64,000 bases of DNA from Mesocentrotus franciscanus (GCA_037976565.1 CP137669.1:34713613-34777612); one strand, 5' to 3'; shown: positions 48,951 to 60,944, numbered from the stretch's first letter. Notes: generated by a model from the letters alone, not told the origin. Program-made: numbers and translations.

Positions 48951-49145
48951 TGAAGTGCGGAGATTGGACTTTCATCCCCTTTCCTAACCATTCCGAACGA
49001 TTCCTAACGATTCCTAACCATTCCTAACGATTCCTAACCATTCCTAACCATTCCTAACCATTCCTAACCATTCCTAACCTTTCCTAACCTAATCTAACAC
49101 TTTCCTAACAATTCCTAACACTTTCCGAACACTTTCCGAATTTCC
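48951..49145. repeat. TTCCTAACSA decamer minisatellite
   Basis: About fifteen TTCCTAACCA/TTCCTAACGA units in a row, decaying to TTCCTAACACT and TTCCGAACACT at the right. The same head sequence and repeat occur at 51719-51865 with fewer units. Confidence 0.85.
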
Positions 49146-49599
49146 CTATCAAGTGAGCATGCGCAGAAACTGTTATGACCATGCTGCATACCATTATAAG
49201 AAATGTGATGGTACTTGCACTGAGTTCATCGTAGACCGAAAATTCCTGTTTCTTTCGTTCGTCAGCCTCTGATTTGGGTAGGGTCGGCTCCTCTCTTTAG
49301 AGACAGAAACCGACCATAGCGACTGCATTGCAAACTCGGTGTTAGTCTGAACACCAAACTTATGCCCAAATACTACATTTTACCGGATGCATATCCGATG
49401 CATTTATGTTTGAAAATTAGGCCTAGGCTAATATACATCGGTTCCACTTACCAGATTAACTGTATGATGCGTTTAAGGGTCTTTTTTCCGGATTTTCATC
49501 GTCGAAATTGATCTCCGTGTTGAAAATCTTGCAGCCGAATTTTAAACTGTTACTGCGCATGAAGGAAGATGCCGTCATCCATTGACAGAAGGGGCACTT

Positions 49600-49910
49600 T
49601 TTACAATGGAAAAGGGGTACTTGTCAAAATAAAAGGTTCACCTCTCAGATTTGAATAGGGCAATTATCAGAGGTGAAGGGGGCATTTATCAAAAGTGAAA
49701 ATGGGCACTTTTCGTATTTGAAAAGGGGCACTTACTAGAGATTAAAAAGGGCACTTATGAGAATGGAACATGGGAACTTATCGAAGGAAAAGGGGCACTT
49801 ATCAGAGGTAAAAAGAGGGAGGGGCACTTTTACAAAGTAATAGGGGCACTTTTCCTATTAAAAAAGGGGCACTTCTTACAAAGTTAAAGGGGCACTTTTG
49901 GGTACTTGTG
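49600..49910. repeat. GGGGCACTT minisatellite
   Basis: About ten units of roughly 28-32 bp, each with AAAGGGGCACTT and a variable A-rich spacer. A shorter version precedes the tRNA at 57143 (56880-57045). Confidence 0.85.
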
Positions 49911-49983
49911 CCCGCCCCTGCCCTCGGGAGCGCCACCTCTGGTTTTAATAATGCAAATGCATCAAGTTCGAGGAATATATTCA

Positions 49984-50065
49984 GACGAGGTGGCCGAGTG
50001 GTTAAGGCGATGGACTGCTAATCCATTGTGCTCTGCACGCGTGGGTTCGAATCCCATCCTCGTCG
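49984..50065 (+). tRNA. tRNA-Ser(GCT), array copy 2
   Basis: Intact 82-nt gene, same sequence as copy 1, with type I 3' flank and TTTTCTTTT terminator. Preceded by the GGGGCACTT minisatellite. Confidence 0.97.
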
Positions 50066-50666
50066 CCAGGTTTTCTTTTAATGATCTTTTGAAAAGTTTT
50101 CATAACTATACCAATTTATAGAAATTTACCCCCCCCCCCTGCTAACAAGCAAACCAATGACACTGTGCAAGACATACAATTATGAAAACCTCTTTATTAG
50201 TGAAAAGTTTCGTTTTACGCACCTCCTATTAAAAACGCAAGTCGCCTCTGATTGGTTGAGAGTTTAAAAAAAAAACCTTTGTATGTGTAATAGGGCTTAA
50301 ATCTGTGATACATGGATCGCTTTGACGTTTTAATTTATAAATAAATTAGTGGATATCATAGACATGAAACCAAATTTCCCATCATAAAAAAGAAGATTCT
50401 CAAACTTTAGCAAGTTAAATCACAATATTGCACACTTTGAGAACCTATAAAACCAATCGATAGAACATGTACTCGTACATTTCAAGAAGATATAATGGGA
50501 TTTTACATCAACGAAACTTTCACAATTCTGTATAAAGATATTTTAAAGACACTGAATGCAACTATTTTTAAGTTGCATATAATTTCAGCATTATTCAATA
50601 TCGAGTCAAGTATCATCATGCTTATAAAAGCAAGTCGTTTGCATTGCACTGCACTGTCTTGACGGG

Positions 50667-51664
50667 TTGATTGATTGATTGATTGATTTTTATTCGTCAA
50701 TTCGACAAGCTTCCAACATATACAATAATAACAGATCAGAAATAAGTCAGCTTGAACAGGATAACCCACGAAAGCTCGAGAGCTTATTTCCAGTGGGGTC
50801 CCCTACAGACATGTACAAAATTAATAAGTGAAAATAGTAATATTTACAGACAGATAAGAACCATAAAAAGAATTACTTATTAAAGATAATGATAATAACA
50901 ACATTAAACTGATGATGGAAATGATAAAGAGTACAAGAAGAAAAAGAAGAAGGAGAAGAAGAAAAAGAGGAGGAGGAAGAAGAGGAAAATAATGATGAAT
51001 TTGTAGAATTTCTATAACGTACAAAAACATAAGTATATACAAAATGAAAAAGTATGAACCGGCAGAAGAATACAAATTTCAATCATATAACATGTCATTC
51101 ACTTCTCTTCTCTGACTCTCAAGTATTAGGTATTCCTTTAATTTCCTCTTAAAATGAGCATATTTTTCTATTTCCTTTACACCATTGGGAATTCCAATGT
51201 TTTATGGCATTGTAATAAAACGAATTTCCAATACTACCTACCCTTTCTGGTAAGTTAAAGTTGAATCGGCTATTTCTTGTATTATAATCATGAACGTCAG
51301 TAACAAGATCGAAGTTGGATCGAATATAATGATTCGACCTAGTATGATAAATTTTATGCACGTGATGCAATACGAGTTGTTTTGATCTTTGGTCGACTTC
51401 AAGAAAACCAGCTTTAGAAAGTTCGCAGTAGCCAACATGAGTTCTTGGACCAGAACAGTTGATAAATCTCACCATTTTGTTCTGTATAATCTTCAACTTC
51501 TTTTGATCTGATTTGTTTATGTTACTATACCATGCAGGGTTAGCATAGTCAAATAAACATTGAATAAGAGCAAAACAGAGTGTACGTCTTGCTTTTAAAT
51601 CCATACAACTTTGATATCTGTACAAAAATTTCAGACGAGAATTTGCTTTTTTTACAACTGGGAA
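50667..51664 (-). mobile_element. 5'-truncated LINE, RT C-terminus, minus strand
   Basis: The frame 51625-51149 encodes FDYANPAWYSNINKSDQKKL, KIIQNKMVRFI, YNTRNSRFNF and AIKHWNSQ, a reverse-transcriptase thumb/C-terminal region. The 3' end on the minus strand is a (CAAT) repeat (50667-50690). The sister units at 48900 and 57820 lack the insertion. Confidence 0.85.
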
Positions 51665-51701
51665 GTTTTATTGTTCAATGACATTTTCACAGGAGTAACA
51701 C

Positions 51702-51718
51702 GACGGGTCAGGTGGCCG
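51702..51718 (+). pseudogene. tRNA-Ser 5' fragment at insertion edge
   Basis: GACGGGTCAGGTGGCCG is a mutated copy of the tRNA 5' end (GACGAGGTGGCCG), preceded by the same AGGAGTAACAC flank as the intact tRNA at 57853. It continues directly into the TTCCTAAC-repeat insertion. Confidence 0.75.
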
Positions 51719-52128
51719 TGAAGTGCGGAGATTGGACGGTCATCCCCTTTCCTAACCATTCCGAATGATTCCTTACGATTCCTAACGATTCCTAACCTTT
51801 CCTAACACTTTCCTAACACTTTCCTAACAATTCCTAACACTTTCCGAACACTTTCCGAACTTCCCTATCAAGTGAGCATGCGCAGAAACTTTTATGACCA
51901 TGATGCATACCATACAAGGAGTGTGATGGTACTTGCACTGAGTTCATCGGAGCTGACACTGAGCTGGATGTTCAATCGCCTTCAATCACGAACTTCGTAG
52001 ATATCTAACGATTATTGTAATTGTCCATATTTATAGTTTATCGATTCTATTTTGTAAAAATAATTTTACTATTCATGAATTAAGCACGGTGTACGGCGCG
52101 GTAGGCGATTCGCCCATTTGTATACCTT
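51719..52128. mobile_element. Insertion that splits a tRNA-Ser gene
   Basis: About 410 bp starting TGAAGTGCGGAGATTGG, containing TTCCTAAC-type minisatellite units, then unique DNA ending TATACCTT. Flanked by GCCG from the tRNA D-arm on both sides. No open frame or terminal repeat was recognised; the class is unknown. Confidence 0.55.
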
Positions 52129-52201
52129 GCCGAGTGGTTAAGGCGATGGACTGCTAATCCACTGTGCTCTGCACGCGTGGGTTCGAATCCCATCCTCGTC
52201 G
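52120..52201 (+). pseudogene. tRNA-Ser(GCT) 3' part, gene split by insertion
   Basis: From GCCGAGTGGTTAAGG onward it matches the tRNA with one T-to-C change after the anticodon stem. The first ten bases (GTATACCTTG) do not pair with the 3' acceptor half. The missing 5' end is at 51702-51718, separated by about 410 bp; GCCG occurs at both edges. Anticodon and B-box are intact, but the acceptor stem cannot form. Confidence 0.85.
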
Positions 52202-52934
52202 CCATCCTTTTAAAGTATATGAAATGAAATGTTATCCATTTTTAGTTTGCTTCACGAGGAATTTATAAACAATCGCCATAAACATGCATGACTACCTGAG
52301 ATAGCTGACATCTATTGCTGTTTTAGTTTTTCCCTTTTGATCACTTTTGATTTGCATAACTCATATTATATTATCGTGTATGAAACTGAATTTTGCACAT
52401 TTTGAAGCTAAAAGAAGAATATCTTATCTTAATCAAGCTAAATGGGGTAAAGCACCCGGTTTGGATTGTTTTAAGAGGGCCCATGCAGGGGCTACATCTG
52501 ACTGCTTAGACATGTTAGATATAGCTGACAACTTTTTGTGAAAATGTGGTCTAAATGATTTTAATGCCCTATTAAAGGGGTCAATTATTGCGGCCTTGAT
52601 GATAGTGACACTTGCAGAATATGATCCTAGACTAATATGTAATAAATGGAGTAGACTCCCCTCTGTGCATTTATAGAAAAATCACCCATATAATAGGTGA
52701 TGCTTGGATAGAATTCACCGCTGTATGATGATGTATCCGGTTTTTGTATCGAGTGACCTTTTCTGCTCATGCGCAAAGGGCTTGAACTACATGAACTGGC
52801 TGATTGCGCAATATCTATTAGCAGCCAGCCAAACTTGGGATGATAAAACGACATTAAAATACATCAAAATTTGTATATAGGCCTATATAGCAAAGTTAAG
52901 AAGGAATAGCCATAATATTCTCATCTGCCGAGGT

Positions 52935-53015
52935 GCCGAGGTGGCCGAGTAGTTATGAAAAGGGTTTGTTAATCCATTTTGCTCTGCACGCGTGGGTTAG
53001 AATTCAACCCTCGTT
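52935..53015 (+). pseudogene. tRNA-Ser pseudogene, anticodon now GTT
   Basis: Recognisable by GGTGGCCGAGT, AATCCATTTTGCTCTGCACG and a broken B-box (GGTTAGAAT for GGTTCGAAT). The anticodon loop reads TTGTTAA, so GCT has become GTT. D-arm and acceptor stem are damaged. Homologous to the pseudogene at 60092. Confidence 0.8.
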
Positions 53016-53789
53016 TATGAAATGAAATAAGATAAAGAAGAATAAAAATTGATGTCTTTTAATTGACTCGGTAAAATTATGAACACGTTCTTTTTGATAA
53101 GTTGTTAGCTTATAAAACTACCCAAGTTCCGACTTATATTAAAAGGGTAGCGTCAGGTTAAAAGGAAAGCTTCAACTGAGAAATTGAGAAGAAAAAAATG
53201 ACAATGAATTGTTAGTAACAAAATTTGATTTTTCGGTGTGTGATATATCCCCTTCCCGGGGGATTTAAAAAAAAAATCACATTTCGTACGTTAAGTGTAA
53301 AACCTCATTTCTTCCTTCTAAAAACAAATCTTGATAAATATCTTTCTGGGGAAAAAAAGGGTCGACTTTTAAAGGTCGGGTGACATCCAAATATAAGTTG
53401 ATTCCTGTTGATGTGCAGGGCTGCATACAACTCATATTTTATATTTAAATATCTAAATATATTTCATAGATTTTTAAATATTTTTAAAAATAATTTTCTC
53501 AGACCTGCTAAGCTCCACCCTAAAAATATGCTCCAGATCTCATTCATCTTGTGACATCATCTGTCAGTTATTAGTGAGCTATAATAAGAGACAGCGGTAT
53601 GTAGCTTCACCAGAGCTGACCACCTGTTTACAATAGACCATACAATATACCAACATAGGAGTTGCTATGTCAGACGTGCTGTAGCATCACCAGAAAACGA
53701 AATTTAATGTGGAGATATTGTATGAAAGAATGCAATTCTTTTGTGAGCATGTGCTGAGCTGGGATCTGAAGCAGTTTTCTGCAGTCTCT

Positions 53790-53905
53790 CTTCCCCCTCC
53801 CCTCCCCTCCCCTCCCCTCCCCTCCCTCACCCCCTCCTCCCCCTCTGTATGTCTGTCTGTCTCTCTTTCTCTCTGTGTGTGTCTCTCTCTTTCACACTTG
53901 CTCTA
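53790..53905. repeat. CCCCT and CT-rich simple repeat
   Basis: Tandem CCCCTCC units followed by CTGTCTCT. Similar CT-rich tracts follow each variant-tRNA unit at 54717-54880 and 61320-61430. Confidence 0.85.
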
Positions 53906-54320
53906 ATAACATTGAGATTTCTCAGTATTGATGGCACATATCGTAAAGATGGCTATGGATTTGATCCGGGGATTTGATACCCTGAAAGAAAGACACACAA
54001 CATAACATGTAAGATGAAAACGTTTTCTGATTTATTATGTATTACTTATTAAAAAAGGGATCTCTATTGGCAAATTAACCAACTTAGGTCCACCTGGGAG
54101 AGTTGGAATTCACCGAGATAACTTTCATGAGGAGCATGGTATTGTGTATATCTCAAATCATGACGTACGTTTACCGCACATGCGCAGAATTGGCTTATGG
54201 CGCAATACCTGTGAGTATCATAATAATATTCAGCCATACTTTTGATGATGAAACTGACATGAAATTAGATTTTTAAAAGCTATCAGAGTTAAGAGAAAAC
54301 ATTTATAATCACCCTCATCT

Positions 54321-54402
54321 GACGAGGTGGCCGAGTGGTTATGGCGATGGTTTGCTAATCCATTGTGCTCTGCACGCGTGGGTTCGAATCCCACCCTCGT
54401 CG
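54321..54402 (+). tRNA. tRNA-Ser(GCT) variant
   Basis: Full length with GCT anticodon. Differences: TAAGGC to TATGGC in the D-arm; GGACTGC to GGTTTGC, which mismatches the last anticodon-stem pair; and CCCAT to CCCAC, which turns a G-T pair of the T-stem into G-C. Terminator CTTTTT follows. The same variant recurs at 60945. Function uncertain. Confidence 0.8.
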
Positions 54403-55671
54403 CAATTATGCCTTTTTATGAAATTATGAAATATGAAATATAACATTAAATGAAGCAACTTGGCATCTTTCGATTGATCTGCTGAAAATATGAGAATATT
54501 CTCTGTAAAGAAATATACATTCATTAGTCAGTAAAACAAAAAAAAGTAATTGGATTGTAATGGCATTGAAAATGGGACTGCATAATAACTTCACAGGATC
54601 TTAACTTTATTTATCACAATAAGCACTCAAACACTACAGTCTAAGACTCTAAGCCAATTTTATAACGACAATCCTAAATCAGTAAAATGATCACTGTCTC
54701 TTTCCTTACTCTTTCTTCCCCCCTCTCTCTCTCGTTGTCTCTCGCTGTCTCTCTCTGTCTCTCTCTGTCTCTCTGTCTCCCTGTCTCTCTGTCTCTCTGT
54801 CTGTCTCTCTCTCTCTCTCATTTTCTCTTTCTATCTCCCTTTGCCTTTGTCTTGGTCCCTCACTGTCTGTCTCCCCTCTCTTTCACACTTGCTCTAATAA
54901 CATTGAGATTTCTCATAATTATTGATGGCACATCGTAAAGTAAGAATGAAAGCTGAGAAAGATTCTTTCTGATTTTACATGTATGAATAAATGTATATTA
55001 CCTGTCACATTCTGTTCTTGGTTGTGCGTTATAACCACGATAACCGCGGTTATTCGAGGGCTTCTATACACACTGTAGGCTAAAAGGGTTGTTTTTAGTT
55101 TGTCATTTCATTTAATATGTATATAAATTTATTTATAGATCTACTTATATTACATTTTGCATTTATCCCGATGTTGGCCATAATAATGTATAAGAATTCT
55201 ATATTTGTTAATATGTTAAAGAATTAGATCATGATTGGATACATGTATTCATTCGTTTTATGATTTTTAGCAGAAATAAATAAACTCAAATGCGTTAACA
55301 TAAATTTGTGATGAGTTCATATCTGGTTAGTTTTATATTAACATCTGACTAAATATAGGAGGACTATTCTATCTCTGACATTTGACAATAATTATAAACA
55401 CGACCAATGGCGTAGATACTGGGGGCACAACCCCGCCCTTTCTCGAATGATTAAAATGTTAAAATGCGAGGAAAGAGAGAAAGTAAAAGGGAGGTGGGTA
55501 AAGGACGAGAAAAGTAGACGCCTGGACCAGCTCCCGCATCCTCTCCCTAATTAATATCCTTAATTTTGCATTTCATTTCCGAGTAAGGCTAATATACCCC
55601 TCCCGTTCCACTACCCCCTCAATGGGCAGACTCACGCTACGCCACTAAATAGGATCATTGGTAAATCTGTA

Positions 55672-55745
55672 GTATAGTGGTTCGTTCACTTCATTTGCGA
55701 AGGAGAGGTAGGTTGAGAGTTCGAATCCTTGGCCGGCGTTCAAAT
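55672..55745 (+). repeat. tRNA-like SINE head
   Basis: GTAGTATAGTGGTTCG (A-box-like) and GAGTTCGAATCC (B-box) about 45 bp apart. The sister block near 46315 lacks roughly 120 bp here and joins directly at CCTTGGCCGGCG. Cloverleaf pairing is poor, so a SINE or relic rather than a working tRNA. Confidence 0.55.
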
Positions 55746-56486
55746 GTCCTTACGTCATTTTAATCTCAATATTATGTGCCTCTTGTATCAGCCCATGCAA
55801 GCACTGGGGATTTTTTTTTTGGTGAGGAGCACAACTTGCCTGTACCCCTCTAAATCTCTAAATCTCAACTATAGCATTTCTAAGTACACGAAGGTAAATT
55901 TATCCCCCCCCCACTTATTGTACCTTTGTACCCCTATTTCCTAATTTAAGATCCCAGAAGCACATTAAAATGTGATAACCTCCCCTTTCTCCTATTTTCG
56001 GTTCAGTTCATCTTAGCCCGATTTTTCTCATGCACTAAAAAGAGATAGTGATAAAGATGTATACAGTATGACATATATGTATATATAAATATATATATAT
56101 ATATACATATACATAGTTTTTATATGATTTTAAGAAGAAAGGAAACTTGAAAATGCCCCTAAAGTTGAGTGAATGTAATGCTTGTACATGTAAAATTGAG
56201 GGAAAAAAAACTTATGAATACATCAAAAAAGAAAAAATATACAACCGAGAGTAAAAGACAGATGCTTTTCATAGGCCCTACATCAATTTTATATTTAGAT
56301 ATTATTCATTTCTATTTTTAACTAATTGGGTGCAGCACAACTCTATCATACTATGAGATAATACAATGATAATCAAGCCGCCGAAATGGTAACAGGTGTT
56401 TTAACTTCGTACACAATACTCATTATGAAAACACGAAACAGTCTGTTGTAATAATGCAAATGCATCAAGTTCATGGAATATATTCA

Positions 56487-56568
56487 GACGAGGTGGCCGA
56501 GTGGTTAAGGCGATGGACTGCTAATCCATTGTGCTCTGCACGCGTGGGTTCGAATCCCATCCTCGTCG
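56487..56568 (+). tRNA. tRNA-Ser(GCT), array copy
   Basis: Intact gene, same sequence as copy 1; flank TTCTTTTTTAACG includes a T6 terminator. The downstream unit is shortened relative to other type I units. Confidence 0.97.
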
Positions 56569-56879
56569 CTAGGATTCTTTTTTAACGATCTTTTAAAAAG
56601 TATTCATAGTTATACCAATTTATAGAAATATCATACACATGAAACCTAATTTCCCATCATAAAACAGAAGATTCTCAAACTTCAGCAAGTTAAATCACAA
56701 TATATTACACACTTTCAGAACCTATCAAAACAATCAATATATATTGTACATTGTTTGTACTTGAACATTTCCAGAATATATAAGGGGAATGTACATCAAA
56801 TGAACTTTCATAATTCTAAATAAAGATATTTTACAGGAACTGAATGCAACGATTTTTAAGTTGCATATAATTTCAGCAT

Positions 56880-57045
56880 TGGGGCACGTATCAAAATAAA
56901 AGGGGCACTTATCAGATATAAAAAGGGAAGGTGCACTTTTACAAAGTAATAGGGGCACTTGTCAAAGTAAAAGGGGCACTTTTCCTATTTATAAAGGGGG
57001 CACTTCTTACAAAGTTAAAGGGCCACTTTTGGGGTACTTGAAAAA
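56880..57045. repeat. GGGGCACTT minisatellite, second locus
   Basis: About six units of the repeat seen at 49600-49910, in the same position relative to the next tRNA-Ser gene. Confidence 0.8.
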
Positions 57046-57142
57046 TTGGGGTTGGGCACTGTGCCCTCCCCTGCCCCCCCCCCCTGGAGCGCTGCTTCTG
57101 GTTGTAATAATGCAAATGCATCAAGTTCATGGAATATATTCA

Positions 57143-57224
57143 GACGAGGTGGCCGAGTGGTTAAGGCGATGGACTGCTAATCCATTGTGCTCTGCACGCG
57201 TGGGTTCGAATCCCATCCTCGTCG
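57143..57224 (+). tRNA. tRNA-Ser(GCT), array copy
   Basis: Intact gene with type I 3' flank nearly the same as at 48267 and 50066, including a C9-C10 tract. Preceded by the GGGGCACTT minisatellite as at 49984. Confidence 0.97.
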
Positions 57225-57852
57225 CCAGGTTTTCTTTTAATGATCTTTTGAAAAGTTTTCATAGCTATACCAATTTATAGAAATTTACCCCCCCCCCCTG
57301 CAAACAAGCAAACCAATGACACTGTACAAGACATCCTTATGAAAACGTCTTTCATGAAAAGTTTCGTGTTAACGCACCTCCTATTAAAAACGCAAGTCGC
57401 CTCTGATTGGTTGAGAGTTTTAAAACAATTATAAAAAACCTTTGTATGGGCATTGGGGCTTAAATCTTGGATACTCGAATCGCATTAACGTTTTGTTTTA
57501 TAAACAATTAGTAGATATCATACAAATGATACCAAATTTCCAATCATAAAAAGAAGATTCTTAAACTTCAGCAAGCCAAATTAGAATATTCACAATTTGA
57601 GAACCTATAAAATCGATCAATAATATTATGTACTTGTACAGTTCAAGAAGATATAAGGGAATTGTACATCAAATGAACTTGCATAATTCTATATAAAGAT
57701 ATTTTACAGACACTGAATGCAACGATTTTTAAGTTGCATATAATTTCAGCATTGTTCAATATCGAGTCAAGTATCATATCATGCTTATAAAAGCAAGTCG
57801 TTTGCATTGCACGTGACGGGTAGTTTTTGATGATGAAACACAGGAGTAACAC

Positions 57853-57934
57853 GACGAGGTGGCCGAGTGGTTAAGGCGATGGACTGCTAATCCATTGTGC
57901 TCTGCACGCGTGGGTTCGAATCCCATCCTCGTCG
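57853..57934 (+). tRNA. tRNA-Ser(GCT), uninterrupted sister of the split copy
   Basis: Intact, with 5' flank CACAGGAGTAACAC and 3' flank CCTTTTAAAGTC. These are the same flanks that surround the insertion-split gene at 51702-52201, so this is its empty-site counterpart. Confidence 0.97.
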
Positions 57935-58390
57935 CCCTCCTTTTAAAGTCTATGAAATGAAATGAAATATTATCCATTTTTAGTTTGCTTCACGAGGAAT
58001 TTATAAACAATCGCCATAAACATGCATGACTACCTGAGATAGCTGACATCTATTGCTGTTTTAGTTTTTCCCTTTTGATCACTTTTGATTTGCATAACTC
58101 ATATTATATTATCGTGTATGAAACTGAATTTTGCACATTTTGAAGCTAAAAGAAGAATATCTTATCTTAATCAAGCTAAATGGGGTAAAGCACCCGGTTT
58201 GGATTGTTTTAAGAGGGCCCATGCAGGGGCTACATCTGACTGCTTAGACATGTTAGATATAGCTGACAACTTTTTTTGTGAATGACTTAAAGTGGTCTAA
58301 ATGATTTTAATGCCCTATTAAAGGGGACAATTCTTGCGGCCCTGATAATAGTGACGCTTGCAGGATAGGCTCCTAGACTAATATGTAATA

Positions 58391-58972
58391 ATTTTTTTTA
58401 AACTTCAATTTTTGAGCCCTACACAGGCTATTTATTAATAATCTTCACACAAATAAACAAATCAAATATAATCATGTGCATGTTTAAACACATTCAAAAT
58501 AATCTTCCTATACAAACAACAATTGTAGCAACTGCCACTTTACAGCAAAATGTCTTTCCATTCCAGATAGATGTACAATATATTTCTCATCTCTATAATA
58601 TTGTAAAACTTTCTTTTTCAACATATCAAAAAGCGGAACAATACTATTCAGTTTACAAATAAACACCTGTTGTTTAATTAATATAACAATGCAATGTAGG
58701 ACATCGTTTCTCTTATCTTCAAAGCCAACAATTATATTTTGTAAAGTTAACAACATTCTAATTGGAGTTCTTTCATAAGTCTAGTTTGAGGTTTCATTCC
58801 AGACCTTTCTACTAATCTCACATTCATAAAAGAAATGTACTAGGCCTATATATTCTATTTCTTTTTTTTTTTTACAAAATGAACATTTTTCATCGTTTAC
58901 AATTTTCATCCTAAATCTATTCAAAATCTTATACTGAAATATGTAATATGTAATATGTAATGAACAAGTAAA
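58391..58972 (-). mobile_element. LINE 3' fragment with poly-A and target duplication
   Basis: Minus-strand frames give ILNRFRMKIVNDEKCSFCKK, a C-x2-C...H...C pattern (CSFC, VHFFYEC) and RKVWNE, then LLTLQNIIVGF, the C-terminal zinc-knuckle of L1/Tx1-type LINEs. The 3' end is an A-rich tail, and ATGTAATA flanks both edges (58383-58390, 58973-58980). The sister site at 52637 is empty. Confidence 0.8.
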
Positions 58973-59289
58973 ATGTAATAAATGGATAGACTCCACTCTG
59001 TGCATTTATATAAAAATCACTCATAATAATTATAGGTGATGCTTGGATAGAATTTACCGCCATGATTGTTTCCCCTTTTTAAAAAGTTAAAATTCACCGA
59101 GATAACTTTCATGAAGAGCATGCATTGTGTATATCTCAAATGAAGTTTATCCGCACATGCGCAGAACTGTCTTATGGTGCAATATAGTATAATTATATCC
59201 AGCCAAACTTTTAATGATGAAACTGACATGAAATTAGATTTTTAAAAGCTAACAGAGTTAAGAGAAAACAGTTATTTACACAATTATCT

Positions 59290-59371
59290 GACGAGGTGGC
59301 CGAGTGGTTAAGGCGATGGACTGCTAATCCATTGTGCTCTGCACGCGTGGGTTCGAATCCCATCCTCGTCG
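59290..59371 (+). tRNA. tRNA-Ser(GCT) with hybrid flanks
   Basis: Intact gene. Its 5' flank (TTAAGAGAAAACAG...ATCT) matches that of the variant genes at 54321/60945, while its 3' flank (CATCCTTTT...CAGTTTGCTT) matches the 52120/57853 type. Confidence 0.97.
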
Positions 59372-60091
59372 TCGTCATCCTTTTGACAAAAAAGTATATC
59401 CATTTCAGTTTGCTTTATGACAAAGTTATGAACAATCGCCACAAACATGAATTCCTGAGTTAGCTATTGCTGTTTTAGTTTTTCCCATTTTATCACTTTT
59501 GATTTGCATAACTCGTATTAAATTATCTTGTTTGGAAGCTGAAATTAGCACATTTCAAACTCCTAACAGATATACATTTTGATTTTAATCAGGCTAAATT
59601 GTGCAAATTCCATCCAGTTTAGAGGTATTTCAAGAGGGCTTAGGGGGCTTCATCTGTGGGCTTAGATAATTATGGCTGACAACTTTCGTGAATGACAGTT
59701 GTGGTCTAAAATAATGATTTTTAATGCCCTATTAAATGGGTCAATTCTTGCGGCCTTGATAATAGTGACACTTACAGGATATGCTCCTAGCTAGCTACTA
59801 ATATTTAATAAATGGATAGGCTCCACTCTGTGCATTTAAAGATAAATCACTCATAATATAGGTGATGCTTAATTGGATAGAATTTACCACCATGATGATG
59901 TATCCGGTTTTTGTCTCAAGTGACCTTTTCTGCTCATGCGCAAACTTGAACTGTACAAACTGGCTGATCGCGCAATGTAGCAGCCAGCCAAACTTGGGAT
60001 GATAAAACGAATGAAAATACATTTTAAAAAGATATATAACAAAGTCAAGAAGGAATAGTCATAATATTTTCATCTGCCGAGGTGCCGAGGT

Positions 60092-60173
60092 GCCGAGGTG
60101 CCGAGTAATAAATGGAAATGGTTTGTTAATCCATTTTGCTCTGCACGCGTGGGTTAGAATCCATCCCTCGTCG
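60092..60173 (+). pseudogene. tRNA-Ser pseudogene, anticodon GTT
   Basis: Same lesions as the 52935 pseudogene (TTGTTAA loop, GGTTAGAAT B-box), with an extra GCCGAGGT triplication at the 5' end. The 3' acceptor half CCCTCGTCG is kept. Confidence 0.8.
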
Positions 60174-60944
60174 CAATATACACTGTATATCTGTTAATAT
60201 TAATTAAATGAAATATAATAGAGAAGAATGGAAATTGATGTCTTTTAATTGACTTGGTAAAATTATGAGCCCGTCATTTTTGAAAAGTTGTTAGTTTATA
60301 AATCCACCCCCAGTTCCGACTTAGATAAAAAAAAAAGAAAAAAAAAGAAGGGAGCGTCAATTAAGTTACTAAGTGAAGCTTCAAATGAAATAATGAAGAA
60401 AAAACGAGACAATGAATTCATGTAAAGAAATTTGATTTTCCGGTGTCTGATACCCCCTTCTCGGGTGGAGAAAAAATAATCACATTTCGTATACGTTAAG
60501 TGTAAACCCACATTTCTTCCTTCTGAAAAAATGAAAAATGGTTAAAATATTTCCTGAGAAAAAAAGGCTTTACATTAAGGAGTGCGTGACAGCTTCTATT
60601 GCCGTTGGATATGTATGGGGATCATAATTATATACCATAATACTATTTTATTTTGAGAAAAAAAATAGTCAACGAGTTAGAGGAGAGAAGAGTTGAAATC
60701 GATAGCTTTATTTCCCCCTTTTAAAATAGTCAGAATTCACCGAGATAACTTTCATGAGGAGCATGCATTGTGTACATCTCAAAATAATGACGTACGTTTA
60801 CCGCACATGTGCAGAATTGGCTTATGGCGCAATACATGTGAGTATCATAATATACAGCCAAACTTTTGATGATGAAACTGACATGAAATTATAATTTAAA
60901 AAGCTAACAGAGTTAAGAGAAAGCAGCTATAATCACCATCATCT

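Noticed and set aside
48951..49910. Regular repeats suggesting a CRISPR array
   Set aside because: Units are contiguous degenerate minisatellites without unique spacers, in animal DNA.
54687..54938. Leu/Ser-rich frame resembling a membrane protein
   Set aside because: Translation of a CT-rich simple repeat.
52347..58285. Two identical ~62-codon frames (starting MICITHII) at 52347 and 58085
   Set aside because: Identity reflects recent duplication of non-coding flank; the third, older copy near 59520 is frame-broken, so no sign of selection on protein.
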